Of a stretch of DNA of 64,000 bases, positions 1 through 8,683 are shown piece by piece (the stretch's first letter is position 1; every line of letters begins with the position of its first letter). Source of the stretch: Desulfocurvibacter africanus subsp. africanus DSM 2603 (GTDB taxonomy: Bacteria; Desulfobacterota; Desulfovibrionia; Desulfovibrionales; Desulfovibrionaceae); NCBI RefSeq assembly GCF_000422545.1, contig NZ_AULZ01000011.1, positions 62,001-126,000 on the forward strand, written 5' to 3'. The translations under genes and the position numbers were made by a program. The notes under the pieces are model-generated. The model saw nothing but the letters and a program-made list of their open reading frames with translations, did no database searches and was not told where the DNA came from.

Positions 1-259
1 GACCCTGTTTCAAAAGCTTCTGGATTGTGTCAAAGACACCCACCACGGTAGCGCCGGTTGCCTTGGCGATCTCCAGGGCCTGTCCAACATGGTCGCCATG
101 GTCGTGGGTCACGCATATGCAATCCGCATGGCCCACCGATCCCGAGGCGATCGGAGCATTCGGATTGCCTTCAAAAAATGGGTCGATAAGGATTGCTTTG
201 CCAGTAGAGGTTTGCAGCTTGAAGTTGGAATGGCCATACCAGGTTAATTGATGCGGCAT
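1..259 (-). CDS. MBL-fold metal-dependent hydrolase, UPF0173-like (partial)
   Basis: The reverse strand reads MPHQLTWYGHSNFKLQT, then a Zn-binding HDHGDH motif inside VTHDHGDHVGQA, which is the signature of metallo-beta-lactamase-fold hydrolases. The opening WYGHSNF and the IDPFFEGNPNAP stretch match the UPF0173 branch, whose substrate is not known. The start at 259 follows a strong AAAGGAGG site seven bases upstream. The gene runs off the left edge, so only about 86 N-terminal residues are seen and the remaining metal ligands cannot be checked. The family is clear; the specific function is open. Confidence 0.85.
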   Translation of the reverse strand, partial: MPHQLTWYGHSNFKLQTSTGKAILIDPFFEGNPNAPIASGSVGHADCICVTHDHGDHVGQALEIAKATGATVVGVFDTIQKLLKQG

Positions 260-300
260 GACAAGCCTCCTTTGGCTAAGACTCGGCGGAAAACGCCTGT

Positions 301-423
301 TAGAGCAGATTGCTTTTATGACGCCCGCTCCGGCGTTGACGACGCAAGTGAATTGCGCCTGCGCGGCTGCAAGCCATGCCGACGCACGGCTTGCAGAGCA
401 TTTTCAAAAAGCAAAATGCTCTA
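301..423 (+). repeat. TA-flanked hairpin repeat, copy 1 (MITE-like)
   Basis: Begins TAGAGCAGATTGCTTTT and ends AAAGCAAAATGCTCTA, giving near-perfect terminal inverted repeats of about 17 bp with TA at both outer ends. The interior holds a GCGCAA/TTGCGC type hairpin and an AAGCCATGC-type stem, as in the copies at 7458, 22883 and 32399. It lies about 40 bp upstream of the MBL hydrolase start and has no coding content of its own. Confidence 0.9.
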
Positions 424-451
424 TTCTATGTAGTCAAAGAATGAGAGAAAC

Positions 452-1030
452 TCAATCCTCAGGTAAACCATTCCAGCGTTTTGAGAGTTCGTGGCTAACT
501 CCCAGGCGGTCCAGGATACGTGCCACGAGATGGTCAACGACGTCGGCGACGCTGCGCGGGCGATGATAGAAGGCGGGCATTGCCGGCAGAATCACAGCGC
601 CGGCCTCCGAGGCGGACAGCAGGTTGCGTAAATGCACGCGGTTGAGTGGCGTTTCGCGTGGCACGAGCACAAGCGGCCTGCCTTCCTTGAGCGTGACGTC
701 AGCGGCTCGATGCAGGAGAGAGCCGGCCAAACCTTGAGAGATGGCTGCCAGGCTGTGCATGGAGCAGGGGCAGACGACCATGCCCTGATGCAGCCAGGAA
801 CCGCTGGCCGGCGGCGCGGCCAAGTCGTCATCGGAATAAACGGCTGTGGCGCAAGTTGTAAGCGCTTCAAGGGGTTCATCCGCTTCCAGCGCCAAGACCT
901 GTTTGGCCGCTTTGCTGAGGATGAGGTGTAATTCCATGCCCGGAGTTGCGCCTAAAATCTTTGCCAGCTTGAAGGTGTAGGGCATGCCGCTAGCTCCGGT
1001 CACACCGAGGAGAATTCGTCGTGTGCTCAT
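452..1030 (-). CDS. ubiX: Flavin prenyltransferase UbiX
   Basis: UbiX joins a dimethylallyl group to FMN to make the prenylated flavin used by UbiD-type decarboxylases. The N-terminus RRILLGVTGASGMPYTFKLA carries the FMN-binding GASG loop, and the C-terminal EAGAVILPAMPAFYHRP block is diagnostic of the family. From the chosen start the protein is 192 residues, normal for UbiX. The open frame extends to 1099, but that extension overlaps the upstream gene and adds residues absent from the family, so MSTRRILLG at 1030 is preferred although its Shine-Dalgarno is weak. No ubiD is visible in the window, so the partner is unknown. Confidence 0.9.
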   Translation of the reverse strand: MSTRRILLGVTGASGMPYTFKLAKILGATPGMELHLILSKAAKQVLALEADEPLEALTTCATAVYSDDDLAAPPASGSWLHQGMVVCPCSMHSLAAISQGLAGSLLHRAADVTLKEGRPLVLVPRETPLNRVHLRNLLSASEAGAVILPAMPAFYHRPRSVADVVDHLVARILDRLGVSHELSKRWNGLPED

Positions 1031-1052
1031 GCTGTGCACCAGTGTTGAAGCT

Positions 1053-1718
1053 TCAGGAACGCCCTGGTTTTCTGAAAATGGTAGTTTCCCAGACGCCATT
1101 GGCGAAGGATATTCTGGGCCAAGCCGTTAGAACTACAAACAAAGATCTGTACTTGCTGCGTTCGCTATTGTCCAGGATGAGCACTCCCTCGGGTTTGAGC
1201 TTGTCCAGCGCGTTCATGGCGCATTCAATTCTGGCCCGTCCATCAACGCTCACGAAGTCAAAGGTCTCTGATGGGTAGTCCAGGATGGTGTCGCAATAAG
1301 CCGTGAACTCGGGCTTGGGCTTAAAGTCGAGTTCCTCCAGCATGGTCGGGCGCAGTTGAGAGGGTCGCGATTCAGTACCTGGTGGCCTGAAGAGATATGT
1401 TACATTGCACACATCGCGTTCAGCCAATCTGGATGAAACCTTTTGAAACCATTTACGCTTATGTTCCACCGATACCAATTTTGCGGAGCGCTGGGCGAAG
1501 AAAATCGTGCTGTGGCCGCTTCCCCATTCGAAGCCGTACATATAAGGCTTCAGAAAGCCCTGCAGCCACTTCACGCTGTCCTGGGCAAACCAGGGATAGT
1601 CCTGGCGCAGGGCCATGTGTAGCCGAACAGGTAGGTTTAGCGCTCCGCGGGCAAGCCATTTGGCGGCATGCACGAGCAGAGGATCTTTCGGTAACAGGTG
1701 AATTACAGGTATATACAA
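1053..1718 (-). CDS. Class I SAM methyltransferase-like protein
   Basis: A 221-residue protein with a Rossmann-type opening GFEWGSGHSTIFFAQR, an acidic residue after strand 2 (VSVEHKRKWF), and FDFVSVDGRARIECAMNAL followed by GVLILDNSER. This pattern fits the methyltransferase domains found in small glycan- or surface-related proteins, where the GxGxS loop binds S-adenosylmethionine. No substrate can be assigned. The start is TTG at 1718, chosen because an AGGAGG site sits six bases upstream. It precedes ubiX on the same strand with 22 bases between them and is probably co-transcribed. Confidence 0.7.
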   Translation of the reverse strand: MYIPVIHLLPKDPLLVHAAKWLARGALNLPVRLHMALRQDYPWFAQDSVKWLQGFLKPYMYGFEWGSGHSTIFFAQRSAKLVSVEHKRKWFQKVSSRLAERDVCNVTYLFRPPGTESRPSQLRPTMLEELDFKPKPEFTAYCDTILDYPSETFDFVSVDGRARIECAMNALDKLKPEGVLILDNSERSKYRSLFVVLTAWPRISFANGVWETTIFRKPGRS

Positions 1719-1850
1719 AGCGGACCTCCTGGCTGCGCACCTTTTTATCAGAGATTACCAGGACAGGTAAGGCGTTGAGATAGAAAACGCCGGCAAGGCT
1801 GAACCAATCGGCTTGACTAAAGCCGACTACAAGGATATTTCATCGTTCTT

Positions 1851-1927
<77 letters not shown>

Positions 1928-1938
1928 AAGACATCAAG

Positions 1939-1976
1939 GGCTTATGACCGTAATGGACATAAGCCTTTTTCTTTTT
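1939..1976 (+). terminator. Rho-independent terminator of tRNA-Arg
   Basis: The stem GGCTTATG/CATAAGCC with an 11-nt loop is followed by TTTTTCTTTTT. It begins 11 bases after the tRNA CCA. The terminator after the CAU tRNA near 22.4 kb ends in nearly the same tail, GCCTTTTTTCTTTTTGGCT. Confidence 0.85.
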
Positions 1977-2053
1977 GGCTACCCTATTGCTACCCTGAGC
2001 TTCGAAGCGAGCTTCCCATCAGGAGGTGTTCCTGATGGGCTGGACAGGCAAGC

Positions 2054-2851
2054 CTAGACGTGCTCTGGCAGGACCCGAGTACGCTCCATAAAATCCATGA
2101 CTGCGGACAGAAAGAGCGTGGGGCAGTCCTTGTGCGCCTCATGTCCGGCAAAGGGAACATTGAGGAAGTGGGCGCCTTGAACGCGTTTCCGCAACTCCAC
2201 GACTTCGGCCAAAGACAGGAAATGATCGTGATCTCCGCGTACGATGAGCATGGGCGCCGTTATCCGAGCCATGGATTCGTTCGGATAACCACTGGATCGG
2301 GTATCTGTCCACAGGGATACGGCTGCCTTCACTAGGGCGTGGAAATCCGGGGAGGGGTTGATGGAGTTGTAGTAGGAGACCGAGTCGGGGAACATCTCCA
2401 TCCACATCTCAGGAGTCAACCCGCTCAGCATGGAGAATGCGGGGTCATCTGGCTCCAGTCGCCACTGCGCACCCAGGGTCACCAGCGCCTGGACCTTTGA
2501 GGGGGACTGAGCGGCCATCCTGTAGGCGACAATCCCGCCGTCACTGAATCCGAGAACCGTGCAGGCAGCCATGCCCAAATGGGCGAGAACGGCCTCAACG
2601 TCAGCCTGAAAGCGCTGGTAGGTCAGTGGGGTTGAGCCCAGCGTGGATCTGCCGTGACCTCGAAAGTCGATCCCGATGACCCGATACTCCGTCGGCAGCT
2701 TGCCAAGGAGGCCATTGAAGTCAGCCATGCTTCCAAGGCCGCCATGGAGCAACACAAGAGGCTTTCCCTCATGATTTCCAGCGATTTCGAAATAGATGCT
2801 GGCCTCGTCTACCTTGAGGCAATGTCCGGATGAATGGTCAAAGCGGGTCAT
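2054..2851 (-). CDS. Alpha/beta-fold hydrolase
   Basis: The catalytic triad of the alpha/beta hydrolase fold can be read: the oxyanion-hole strand LVLLHGGLGS, nucleophile elbow LGFSDGG (G-x-S-x-G), acid in LIVRGDHDHF and histidine in FAGHEAH near the C-terminus. The spacing fits an esterase or lactonase-like enzyme of about 265 residues; the substrate is not evident. The open frame begins at 2896, but MTRFDHSSG at 2851 is the more likely start. No operon partner is adjacent: tRNA-Arg lies on the other strand downstream and a gene-poor region lies upstream. Confidence 0.85.
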   Translation of the reverse strand: MTRFDHSSGHCLKVDEASIYFEIAGNHEGKPLVLLHGGLGSMADFNGLLGKLPTEYRVIGIDFRGHGRSTLGSTPLTYQRFQADVEAVLAHLGMAACTVLGFSDGGIVAYRMAAQSPSKVQALVTLGAQWRLEPDDPAFSMLSGLTPEMWMEMFPDSVSYYNSINPSPDFHALVKAAVSLWTDTRSSGYPNESMARITAPMLIVRGDHDHFLSLAEVVELRKRVQGAHFLNVPFAGHEAHKDCPTLFLSAVMDFMERTRVLPEHV

Positions 2852-2906
2852 GATCGAAACACCCCTGTTTTCGAATGGAGAGCGCAGGACAAACAATCAT
2901 ACTTCC

Positions 2907-2985
2907 GTGAATTGCGCTTGCGCCAAAGCTGGGGACACTCCGTGCCGGGGCATGGCGCTGAGGGTTTTCAAGAGCAACATGCTCC
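2907..2985 (+). repeat. Worn right-half copy of the TA-flanked hairpin repeat
   Basis: Starts GTGAATTGCGCTTGCGCC and ends GAGCAACATGCTCCA. It follows the order of the right two thirds of the full copies with many substitutions, and it lacks the left arm. It shows that the element family has been in this genome long enough for copies to decay. Confidence 0.6.
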
Positions 2986-3842
2986 AAGACCTGCACAACA
3001 AGCCGACCTGTGAAGTCGTCCAGCGCAGAGGCCTGTCCAGGCGCCCCGCAACGCCAAGGCCCTGAAGTTGCTTTGGAAGCCTTCGCAACCATACCGATAA
3101 TTCCCATATGCGGCAATCACTGTTCCCCTGTCTGAGCCGGAGCCGGGTAGGGCGCCTGGACGAGGGGGGCTATCCGTAAATAGACAACAGGCTACATCCG
3201 TAAATAAACGAACACCAATTAATTCCGGACAGACAAATTATTAACGGATAACCCGGCGAAGAGGTCATACGGTGTGGCCGACAATGTCCATCCGTAAATA
3301 ATACAAATCCGGGGCCCCCTTGGCCAGGCGTATGGGGAAGCCGCTCAAGTCGCAAGCGGTCTGGCCAGGCCCGCAATCAGCGCCGCGCTTTGTTGCTCCT
3401 GCGGGACGGAACATGTTCTGCACGCGCGCTCGATATCGCCGCAAGGCTTGAGGTTGGAACGAGATTCCGGGCATGGGCCGACCAGTGTCGAGCGCGCCGC
3501 AGCCCGAAAGGCGGCCTGAAGCCCAACGTCCAGATTCGGACGTGTGACTGACAGTGTGACTGAACTGAGCATCTGGCGGATGCCTGTCGGGCGACTCGCT
3601 GCGGACGGTGTGACTGGGAGCATGCTCGAACGCCTCACGGATTGAGGGGAATCGAGCACAGGATGACCTCAGGAGGCTGGGACTGCCGGACATGGTCCGA
3701 ATCCCGGGCATGCTGTGGACATCCGTGTGTGGGATTTGTATGCTTGAATAAGTCTCGTAATGTAAATTATGTTAACTTTTAGATTGAGGAACTCTTTGAA
3801 ATCAAGAACTCAGTGAAAATAACCATAGGAGCTGAGAATTTC
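2986..3842. other. Gene-poor stretch, no gene supported
   Basis: About 850 bases without a convincing gene. Several frames stay open by composition, including 148- and 104-residue reverse-strand frames around 3265-3711, but they have no recognisable motif and no good ribosome site. The part up to 3300 holds the ATCCGTAAATA words listed separately. Around 3541-3620 the word GTGTGACTG occurs three times. From about 3720 the sequence turns AT-rich. This could be the remains of a decayed insertion. Confidence 0.6.
3172..3300. repeat. Cluster of ATCCGTAAATA repeats
   Basis: The 11-mer ATCCGTAAATA occurs exactly at 3172-3182, 3196-3206 and 3290-3300, and a related inverted form TTAACGGATAA lies at 3241-3251. 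Three exact copies in 130 bases is far above chance. The arrangement resembles protein-binding sites (recombinase or iteron-type), but no partner gene is adjacent. Confidence 0.7.
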
Positions 3843-4067
3843 CTAGAAGTCAGTGAAAAGTGACTGCCCTGCCAGTAAGCGTCCGCATGCGCTCCTGAAA
3901 AACAGCCGCCCACGCCTGCTAATGGAGATCGAGCCGGGCCTTTGGCGTACAGACTTAGGACGAATAGTAAGGCGATTTGGAAGAAACCCGTGATTCACGG
4001 TCAACTCACTGGGGTTGCCGGTGAACGCCTCACGCAGATGTCTGCGCCTTTCAGGAACGAGTGGCAT
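3843..4067 (-). CDS. Possible small hypothetical protein
   Basis: A 74-residue basic, arginine-rich frame beginning MPLVPERRRHLREAF. The main support is an AGGAG site six bases before the ATG at 4067. I recognise no domain, and the composition could also reflect a decayed gene. It lies upstream of nothing obvious on its own strand and downstream of the phosphatase stop at 4130. Treat it as tentative. Confidence 0.3.
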   Translation of the reverse strand: MPLVPERRRHLREAFTGNPSELTVNHGFLPNRLTIRPKSVRQRPGSISISRRGRLFFRSACGRLLAGQSLFTDF

Positions 4068-4129
4068 GATCTCTCCTGATGGAACTTTGCCGGTACATTC
4101 TTGGGTGATGAGCGTACCGGCTACGCCAG

Positions 4130-6184
4130 CTACTCTCTTTTATCTTGTACGGCTCCTTCCCTTGGACTGCCAGGCGCGACACGCACATCCTTGATTACCA
4201 CGAGAGTCAGGTCATCCTCCTGGGCCACGTCGCCCTGGAAGGCCCGCACCGCCTTCACTATCTCCTCAAGTATCCGTCCGGCCGCGAGATCCCGGCTCTT
4301 GCGGATCACATCCTCCAGCTTTTGTCTTCCGAACATCTCGCCCGCGGCATCATGGGCCTCGGTAATGCCGTCGGTGCCAAGGACGAGAATTCCTCCCCAC
4401 GGGTAGGTCACCACCTGCTCCTGGAATTCCATCTCTTCATCAAGACCCAAGGCCGCGCCCGGGCCCCGAAGCTGCACGACTTCATCCCGACTTGGATCAT
4501 AGAGAAGCCCTGGTTCGTGACCCGCGCGTATCCAGCGGATGGTCCGCACGGCCGGGTGGACTTGGGCATAGATGAGGGTGGCAAACTGCCCTGTTTCACG
4601 CGTATCCACGGCCACAAGCCTGTTCACGTCGCGCAGGGCTTCGGCCATGGAGCCAGGCTGGGTTAGCCTGCCGCGCAGGGCGGCTCTTACCGTGGTCATG
4701 AGCAGCGCGGCGGAAAGTCCGTGGCCAGACACATCGCCCACCGCCACGCTGAGGATGTTCGGGTCCTGGCAGCAGACTTCGAGGAAGTCGTAGTAATCCC
4801 CGCCGGTTTCATCGCTGTAGAGGCTCGCCCCGGCAACATCGAGTCCCGCAATGAGCGGAGCCCTGACCGGCAGAAGGTGCTGCTGCACCTCCTGGGCAAC
4901 CATGAGGCCCTGGCGGATGCGCACGCTCTCCTGGAGCGCCGGGACCATGCGGTTGAAGGTCGTCGATAGTTCGCCAATCTCGTCCCGGCCCTCCACCGGC
5001 ACGCGGGCCTCGAAATCGCCTGCGGCCACGCGGCGCACCCCTGAGACAAGGTTGCCGATGCGGCGCGTGATGGTGCGTGTTCCGGCAAGTGCAGCGGCCA
5101 ACGCAAGCAGGCCGACTACTGCAACGACCGCCATGGAAAAGCGCTCCTGCTGGCCCACCCGGCCGCGCACGTAGGCCTCGACTGCCTCGGCCTCGCGGGT
5201 CACGTCTGCGGCGGGGATGACGAAGAACAAGTAGCTGCGCATCCCCGGGATGCGCGCGTAGACCCATACACTCTCGCGCGAGTCAAAGGGCATGATCCTG
5301 ACGCCGTTACGGCCCTGCCGCAAATCCGAGGCAAGCCTGGCAAGGCCAGCCTCGTCCTCGGAAGCCAGCCAGAGCGGCTTGTCGGGCACGCTCCAGCGCA
5401 CATTCCTGTGCCCGGCGGTGCTCCGCTGGGCGATGATCTTGATGCGTCCGTCGTCCGGCCCGCCTTCAGCCTGGGGTGCAGCCATAAAGAAGACGAGGTT
5501 TGGCGAGAGCATGTGCGTATGGATGTTCTCCTTGAGTACCGTGTCCACTGACACGGACACGGCCGCCACCCCGAGGAACTGCTCTTCATGGCTGTAGAGG
5601 GAGCGAGAGACCGTGAAGACCACGTCTCCGGTGAGCGGATCCCGCTGCGGGTCGGACCACTTCGGATCGCGCGTGTCCAGGCCGAGCCGGACCCATGGGA
5701 GGTCCTGCATTCGCCCAAGGTCAGCCATGAAGCGTTCAGGAAAGACCGAGTAGCGGCCATCCTCGAACAAGGCCGCCTGCCAGTGGACAAGGTGCGCGTA
5801 CTTCTGCTGCACGGGCGCGAAGACGCCCTTGAGCGAGATGAAGCGCTCCGGACGCATGGCCTCGGCGGCAGGACACGCCGCTCCTTGCATAGCGCCAACT
5901 CGCTGGCAGGCAAGTTCGCCAGTCCGGGCCAATTCTCGAATATCCTTGGCATCGGACTGCAGGACCAACTCGAGCACGTCCATCTCCAGGCGCAAGACAC
6001 GGGCGTGGTCCTCGACCATGCGCTGCAAAGCCGTGCTGGTGCGCTCCAGGAGCGAATCACGCCCACTCTCCGCCAGGTCCGTGCCCATGCCCTGCATAGC
6101 CTTGTAGGATACGCCCGTAACCAGGAGCAAGGGGATGAAAGATATGCCTAACAGAAGAATAAGGGTCTTCCACAAGATGCGCAT
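4130..6184 (-). CDS. Membrane sensor with HAMP and SpoIIE-type PP2C phosphatase
   Basis: A 684-residue sensor phosphatase. An N-terminal membrane anchor (LILLLGISFIPLLLVTGVSY) is followed by a roughly 300-residue periplasmic region resembling a Cache sensor, then a second membrane segment (VVAVVGLLALAAALAG), a HAMP linker (RRVAAGDFEARVP...GRDEIGELS) and a RsbU/SpoIIE phosphatase domain. The metal-binding motifs are present: GGDYYDF, VGDVSGHG, GTDGITEA and EDDLTL. Such proteins dephosphorylate anti-sigma-factor antagonists in partner switching, but no STAS or anti-sigma gene is in the window. The start follows an AGAGGG site, 20 bases after the histidine kinase gene, so the two are probably one operon. 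Confidence 0.9.
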   Translation of the reverse strand: MRILWKTLILLLGISFIPLLLVTGVSYKAMQGMGTDLAESGRDSLLERTSTALQRMVEDHARVLRLEMDVLELVLQSDAKDIRELARTGELACQRVGAMQGAACPAAEAMRPERFISLKGVFAPVQQKYAHLVHWQAALFEDGRYSVFPERFMADLGRMQDLPWVRLGLDTRDPKWSDPQRDPLTGDVVFTVSRSLYSHEEQFLGVAAVSVSVDTVLKENIHTHMLSPNLVFFMAAPQAEGGPDDGRIKIIAQRSTAGHRNVRWSVPDKPLWLASEDEAGLARLASDLRQGRNGVRIMPFDSRESVWVYARIPGMRSYLFFVIPAADVTREAEAVEAYVRGRVGQQERFSMAVVAVVGLLALAAALAGTRTITRRIGNLVSGVRRVAAGDFEARVPVEGRDEIGELSTTFNRMVPALQESVRIRQGLMVAQEVQQHLLPVRAPLIAGLDVAGASLYSDETGGDYYDFLEVCCQDPNILSVAVGDVSGHGLSAALLMTTVRAALRGRLTQPGSMAEALRDVNRLVAVDTRETGQFATLIYAQVHPAVRTIRWIRAGHEPGLLYDPSRDEVVQLRGPGAALGLDEEMEFQEQVVTYPWGGILVLGTDGITEAHDAAGEMFGRQKLEDVIRKSRDLAAGRILEEIVKAVRAFQGDVAQEDDLTLVVIKDVRVAPGSPREGAVQDKRE

Positions 6185-6204
6185 GTCTGCCCTCTCTTAC
6201 TCCC

Positions 6205-7227
6205 CTATTCATCTGTCTCCGGTTGCGGCAGGATTACCTCGAAGACGGTGCAGGCCTCATTGCCATCTCCCGTGGGCACGCTCTCCACGCGCACTTCGCC
6301 GTTCATCTTGCGCGTGAACCTGTCCACCAGGGGCAGGCCGAAGCCGGTGCCGGGCTCGCCGCAGGTTCCGGGCTTCGTAGTATGTTCGCAGGGCGAGAAG
6401 AGCCTGGCCTTTTCCTGCTCGGGAATGTGCGGGCCCAAGTTGGTCACGCAGATATGGATCCTTCCAGCAGCCCGGTGTACCGAGATGTCGATTTCCCGTT
6501 TGGGCAGGGAGAACTTCACGGCATTGCTCATGAGGTTGCCAAGGATCGAATTCTTGAAGGTGACGGGTTCCACTGCGGCGACCACAGGTCCATCCGGGAC
6601 ATCCAGCCTGATTGCTACCTCCTTCTGGCTGGCCTTGTCGCAAAACAGGCGCACGGCGTCCCGGACCAGCGGCACGATATCCTGCCTGGAGAGGGTTATC
6701 TCCAGCTTGCCGCTAGCGATGGCCATGATCTGGCGTGTGAAATCGATGAGTTCGTGAGCATGCAGCAGGGTCTGGTATACCTCGGCCACGTTCTCCACGA
6801 TCTCTTCCTTGGGCAGCGTACGGCCCTTGCGGGCTACGATCTTCAAGTAGGCCGAGGCGGATACGATGGCGTTGGTCAGGTCGTGCGTCAAAATCCTCAG
6901 CAGGCTCTCCCGCTCGGATAAAACCTGCTCCAGAAGCAATGCGTTATCGCGCAGGCGGGCATTTCGAATCTTGACCTTGCGGCGCAGGATGCCGCTCGAC
7001 AGTCCGGATACGAAGCCTATGGCAGCGAAGTAGAAACCCATGAAATTGAAAAGCGCGTGGCCGGTATGCACCAGATTGAAGGTACCGCCATTGTGGGGGA
7101 TGCCCACGATGATCATGGCCAGGGGATGCAGGAGAAAGAAACCGAGGACGGCCCCGAAGAAGGAGTCCGTGATGATCGGATTGCCTGACAGGCCTGTCCT
7201 GGTGGTATCGTCGCGTATTCGCGCCAT
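6205..7227 (-). CDS. Sensor histidine kinase
   Basis: A 340-residue kinase with two short hydrophobic segments near the N-terminus (AVLGFFLLHPLAMIIVGI and FMGFYFAAIGFVSGLSSG), then a coiled region and the phospho-acceptor box RILTHDLTNAI. The ATPase domain shows the N box (ILGNLMSNAVKFS) and a G box (GTGFGLPLVDRFT). There is no receiver domain and no adjacent response regulator; the gene downstream encodes the PP2C phosphatase. This suggests the pair links a phosphorelay to partner-switch control, which is inference from adjacency only. The start is ATG at 7227 with a weak ribosome site. Confidence 0.9.
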   Translation of the reverse strand: MARIRDDTTRTGLSGNPIITDSFFGAVLGFFLLHPLAMIIVGIPHNGGTFNLVHTGHALFNFMGFYFAAIGFVSGLSSGILRRKVKIRNARLRDNALLLEQVLSERESLLRILTHDLTNAIVSASAYLKIVARKGRTLPKEEIVENVAEVYQTLLHAHELIDFTRQIMAIASGKLEITLSRQDIVPLVRDAVRLFCDKASQKEVAIRLDVPDGPVVAAVEPVTFKNSILGNLMSNAVKFSLPKREIDISVHRAAGRIHICVTNLGPHIPEQEKARLFSPCEHTTKPGTCGEPGTGFGLPLVDRFTRKMNGEVRVESVPTGDGNEACTVFEVILPQPETDE

Positions 7228-7457
7228 GGCAATACCTGCTGAGTTGCTGGCCGAGTCCTGGTTTCAAGCGTCCATCAGGGATTCAAACCGCAAGATCCCG
7301 ACCGCCTTGATTCTCCTCTCTTCCACTACGTGGGTTCTGCTTCCAAAGATGGGCGGGATCATCCTGTTTACATTACTACACCTGAAGGCAAGCCAAGGCC
7401 AAGCATCCTCAGCCAAACTTTAGGCCCTGAGATTTCTCCCCCTGACAGCGCAGTTGC

Positions 7458-7586
7458 TAGAGCAGATTGCTTTTAAGACGCCCGCTCCGGCGTTGACGGC
7501 GCAAGTGAATTGCGCCTACGCCGAAGCTAGCGGCAAGCCATGCCGACGCATGGCTTGCAGAGCATTTTCATAAGCAAAATGCTCTA
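7458..7586 (+). repeat. TA-flanked hairpin repeat, copy 2
   Basis: A full-length element of 129 bp. The interior has a perfect 11-bp stem GCAAGCCATGC/GCATGGCTTGC, and the ends are TAGAGCAGATTGCTTTT and AAGCAAAATGCTCTA. It occupies the middle of the 480-bp space between the histidine kinase and the lipid A acyltransferase gene. Nothing else was recognised in that space. Confidence 0.92.
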
Positions 7587-7707
7587 AGTATAGCGTATCC
7601 ATGGGATAGCCGGAGACGGGTAATGGGAAACTTGAATCTACCCTGCGGGGCGGTCTTTCTGACCTGAACAATACGGATTTACTATCTGGAGCGAAAATAA
7701 CCTTACG

Positions 7708-8622
7708 TCATTCAGCCATCGGCGTAGCTTGGCTGTCTGGTTCCGTTTCCGCATCCGGCTTGGTCTTCCAGCGTTTATGCATCCAGAACCACTGCTCCGG
7801 ATGTTGGCGCACCTGGCGTTCCACCGCTTCATTATAGAATTCGGTTACAGCCTGAACCTGCTGCTCCCGGTCTCCAGGGATCGTCGTGGTATCCAGGGGG
7901 TCTTCCACGTGGATGCGATACCGGCCACCCGGCTCGCGAAACAAAAACAGCGGCAGCACCAGGGCCTTGGCACCGACTGCAAGGATGGCCGGTCCCTTGT
8001 TTACGGCAGCTACTTCGCCGAGAAAAGGAAGGAAAATTGATTCGCGCGAGGAGGTGTTGTGATCCACCACGAAGCCGGCAGCCTCATTGTTCTTAAGGCG
8101 CCGTAGCACTTGCCTGGCTGCATTGCGATGGGGAATTACCGAAATACAAGGCCGCTCGCGCAATCTCATCATGACGACGTGCATGGCTTCGCTTTTGGGC
8201 TTGCGGGCTATGCCGGTGACGCGCGTGATGCCAAGAATCTCCCGCACTATAGTCGAACAGAATTCCCAGGCTCCGATATGGCCTGAGACAAGGACAATCG
8301 GTCGCTCCAGCTTGCTTATCGCTGCGATGATATCCGGGCGGTTAATCGTGCAGCGCTCCTCAAGGAAAGCCTTATCAAGCTTGGGGACATACAGCAGTTC
8401 CAGAAAGGAACGGCAGTTTTGTCGAAAGCTCTCGTAGGCCAAGGCCTTGGATTCGGCCTCTCCAAGCCCCAGGTGTTCCTGGATGGCCTTGGTAGCCAAT
8501 CGCCTGCGTGAGCGTAGTACGAGCCAGAAGAGCCTGCCGAGCCCATCTCCCGCACGATCGATCTGCGCAATGGACATGCGCTGGCCAAGGCACGCCAGCC
8601 ACCACAATAGGCGCGTCTTCAT
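7708..8622 (-). CDS. lpxL: Lipid A biosynthesis (late) acyltransferase, LpxL/HtrB family
   Basis: This family adds a secondary acyl chain to the Kdo-lipid A precursor at the inner membrane. The 304-residue length, the N-terminal hydrophobic anchor (LLWWLACLGQRM), the catalytic HX4E motif in VSGHIGAWEFCS, the FVVDHNTSS block and the C-terminal HPEQWFWMHKRWK segment all match the family. Starting at ATG 8622 places AAGGA five bases upstream; a second ATG at 8628 is too close to that site. It is the last gene of a probable msbA-DUF374-lpxL operon. Which acyl position it fills cannot be told. Confidence 0.9.
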   Translation of the reverse strand: MKTRLLWWLACLGQRMSIAQIDRAGDGLGRLFWLVLRSRRRLATKAIQEHLGLGEAESKALAYESFRQNCRSFLELLYVPKLDKAFLEERCTINRPDIIAAISKLERPIVLVSGHIGAWEFCSTIVREILGITRVTGIARKPKSEAMHVVMMRLRERPCISVIPHRNAARQVLRRLKNNEAAGFVVDHNTSSRESIFLPFLGEVAAVNKGPAILAVGAKALVLPLFLFREPGGRYRIHVEDPLDTTTIPGDREQQVQAVTEFYNEAVERQVRQHPEQWFWMHKRWKTKPDAETEPDSQATPMAE

Positions 8623-8683
8623 GTGCATCCTTAACGCTGAATCACCGAGGCAACAGCCTCGGCAAGGTTATTAAAGTATCACT

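Noticed and set aside
248-566. Overlapping small forward frames across repeat copy 1
   Set aside because: They read through the mobile repeat. The same peptide text (for example VNCA, ACRAFSK) recurs at the other repeat copies, so it comes from the repeat and not from a gene.
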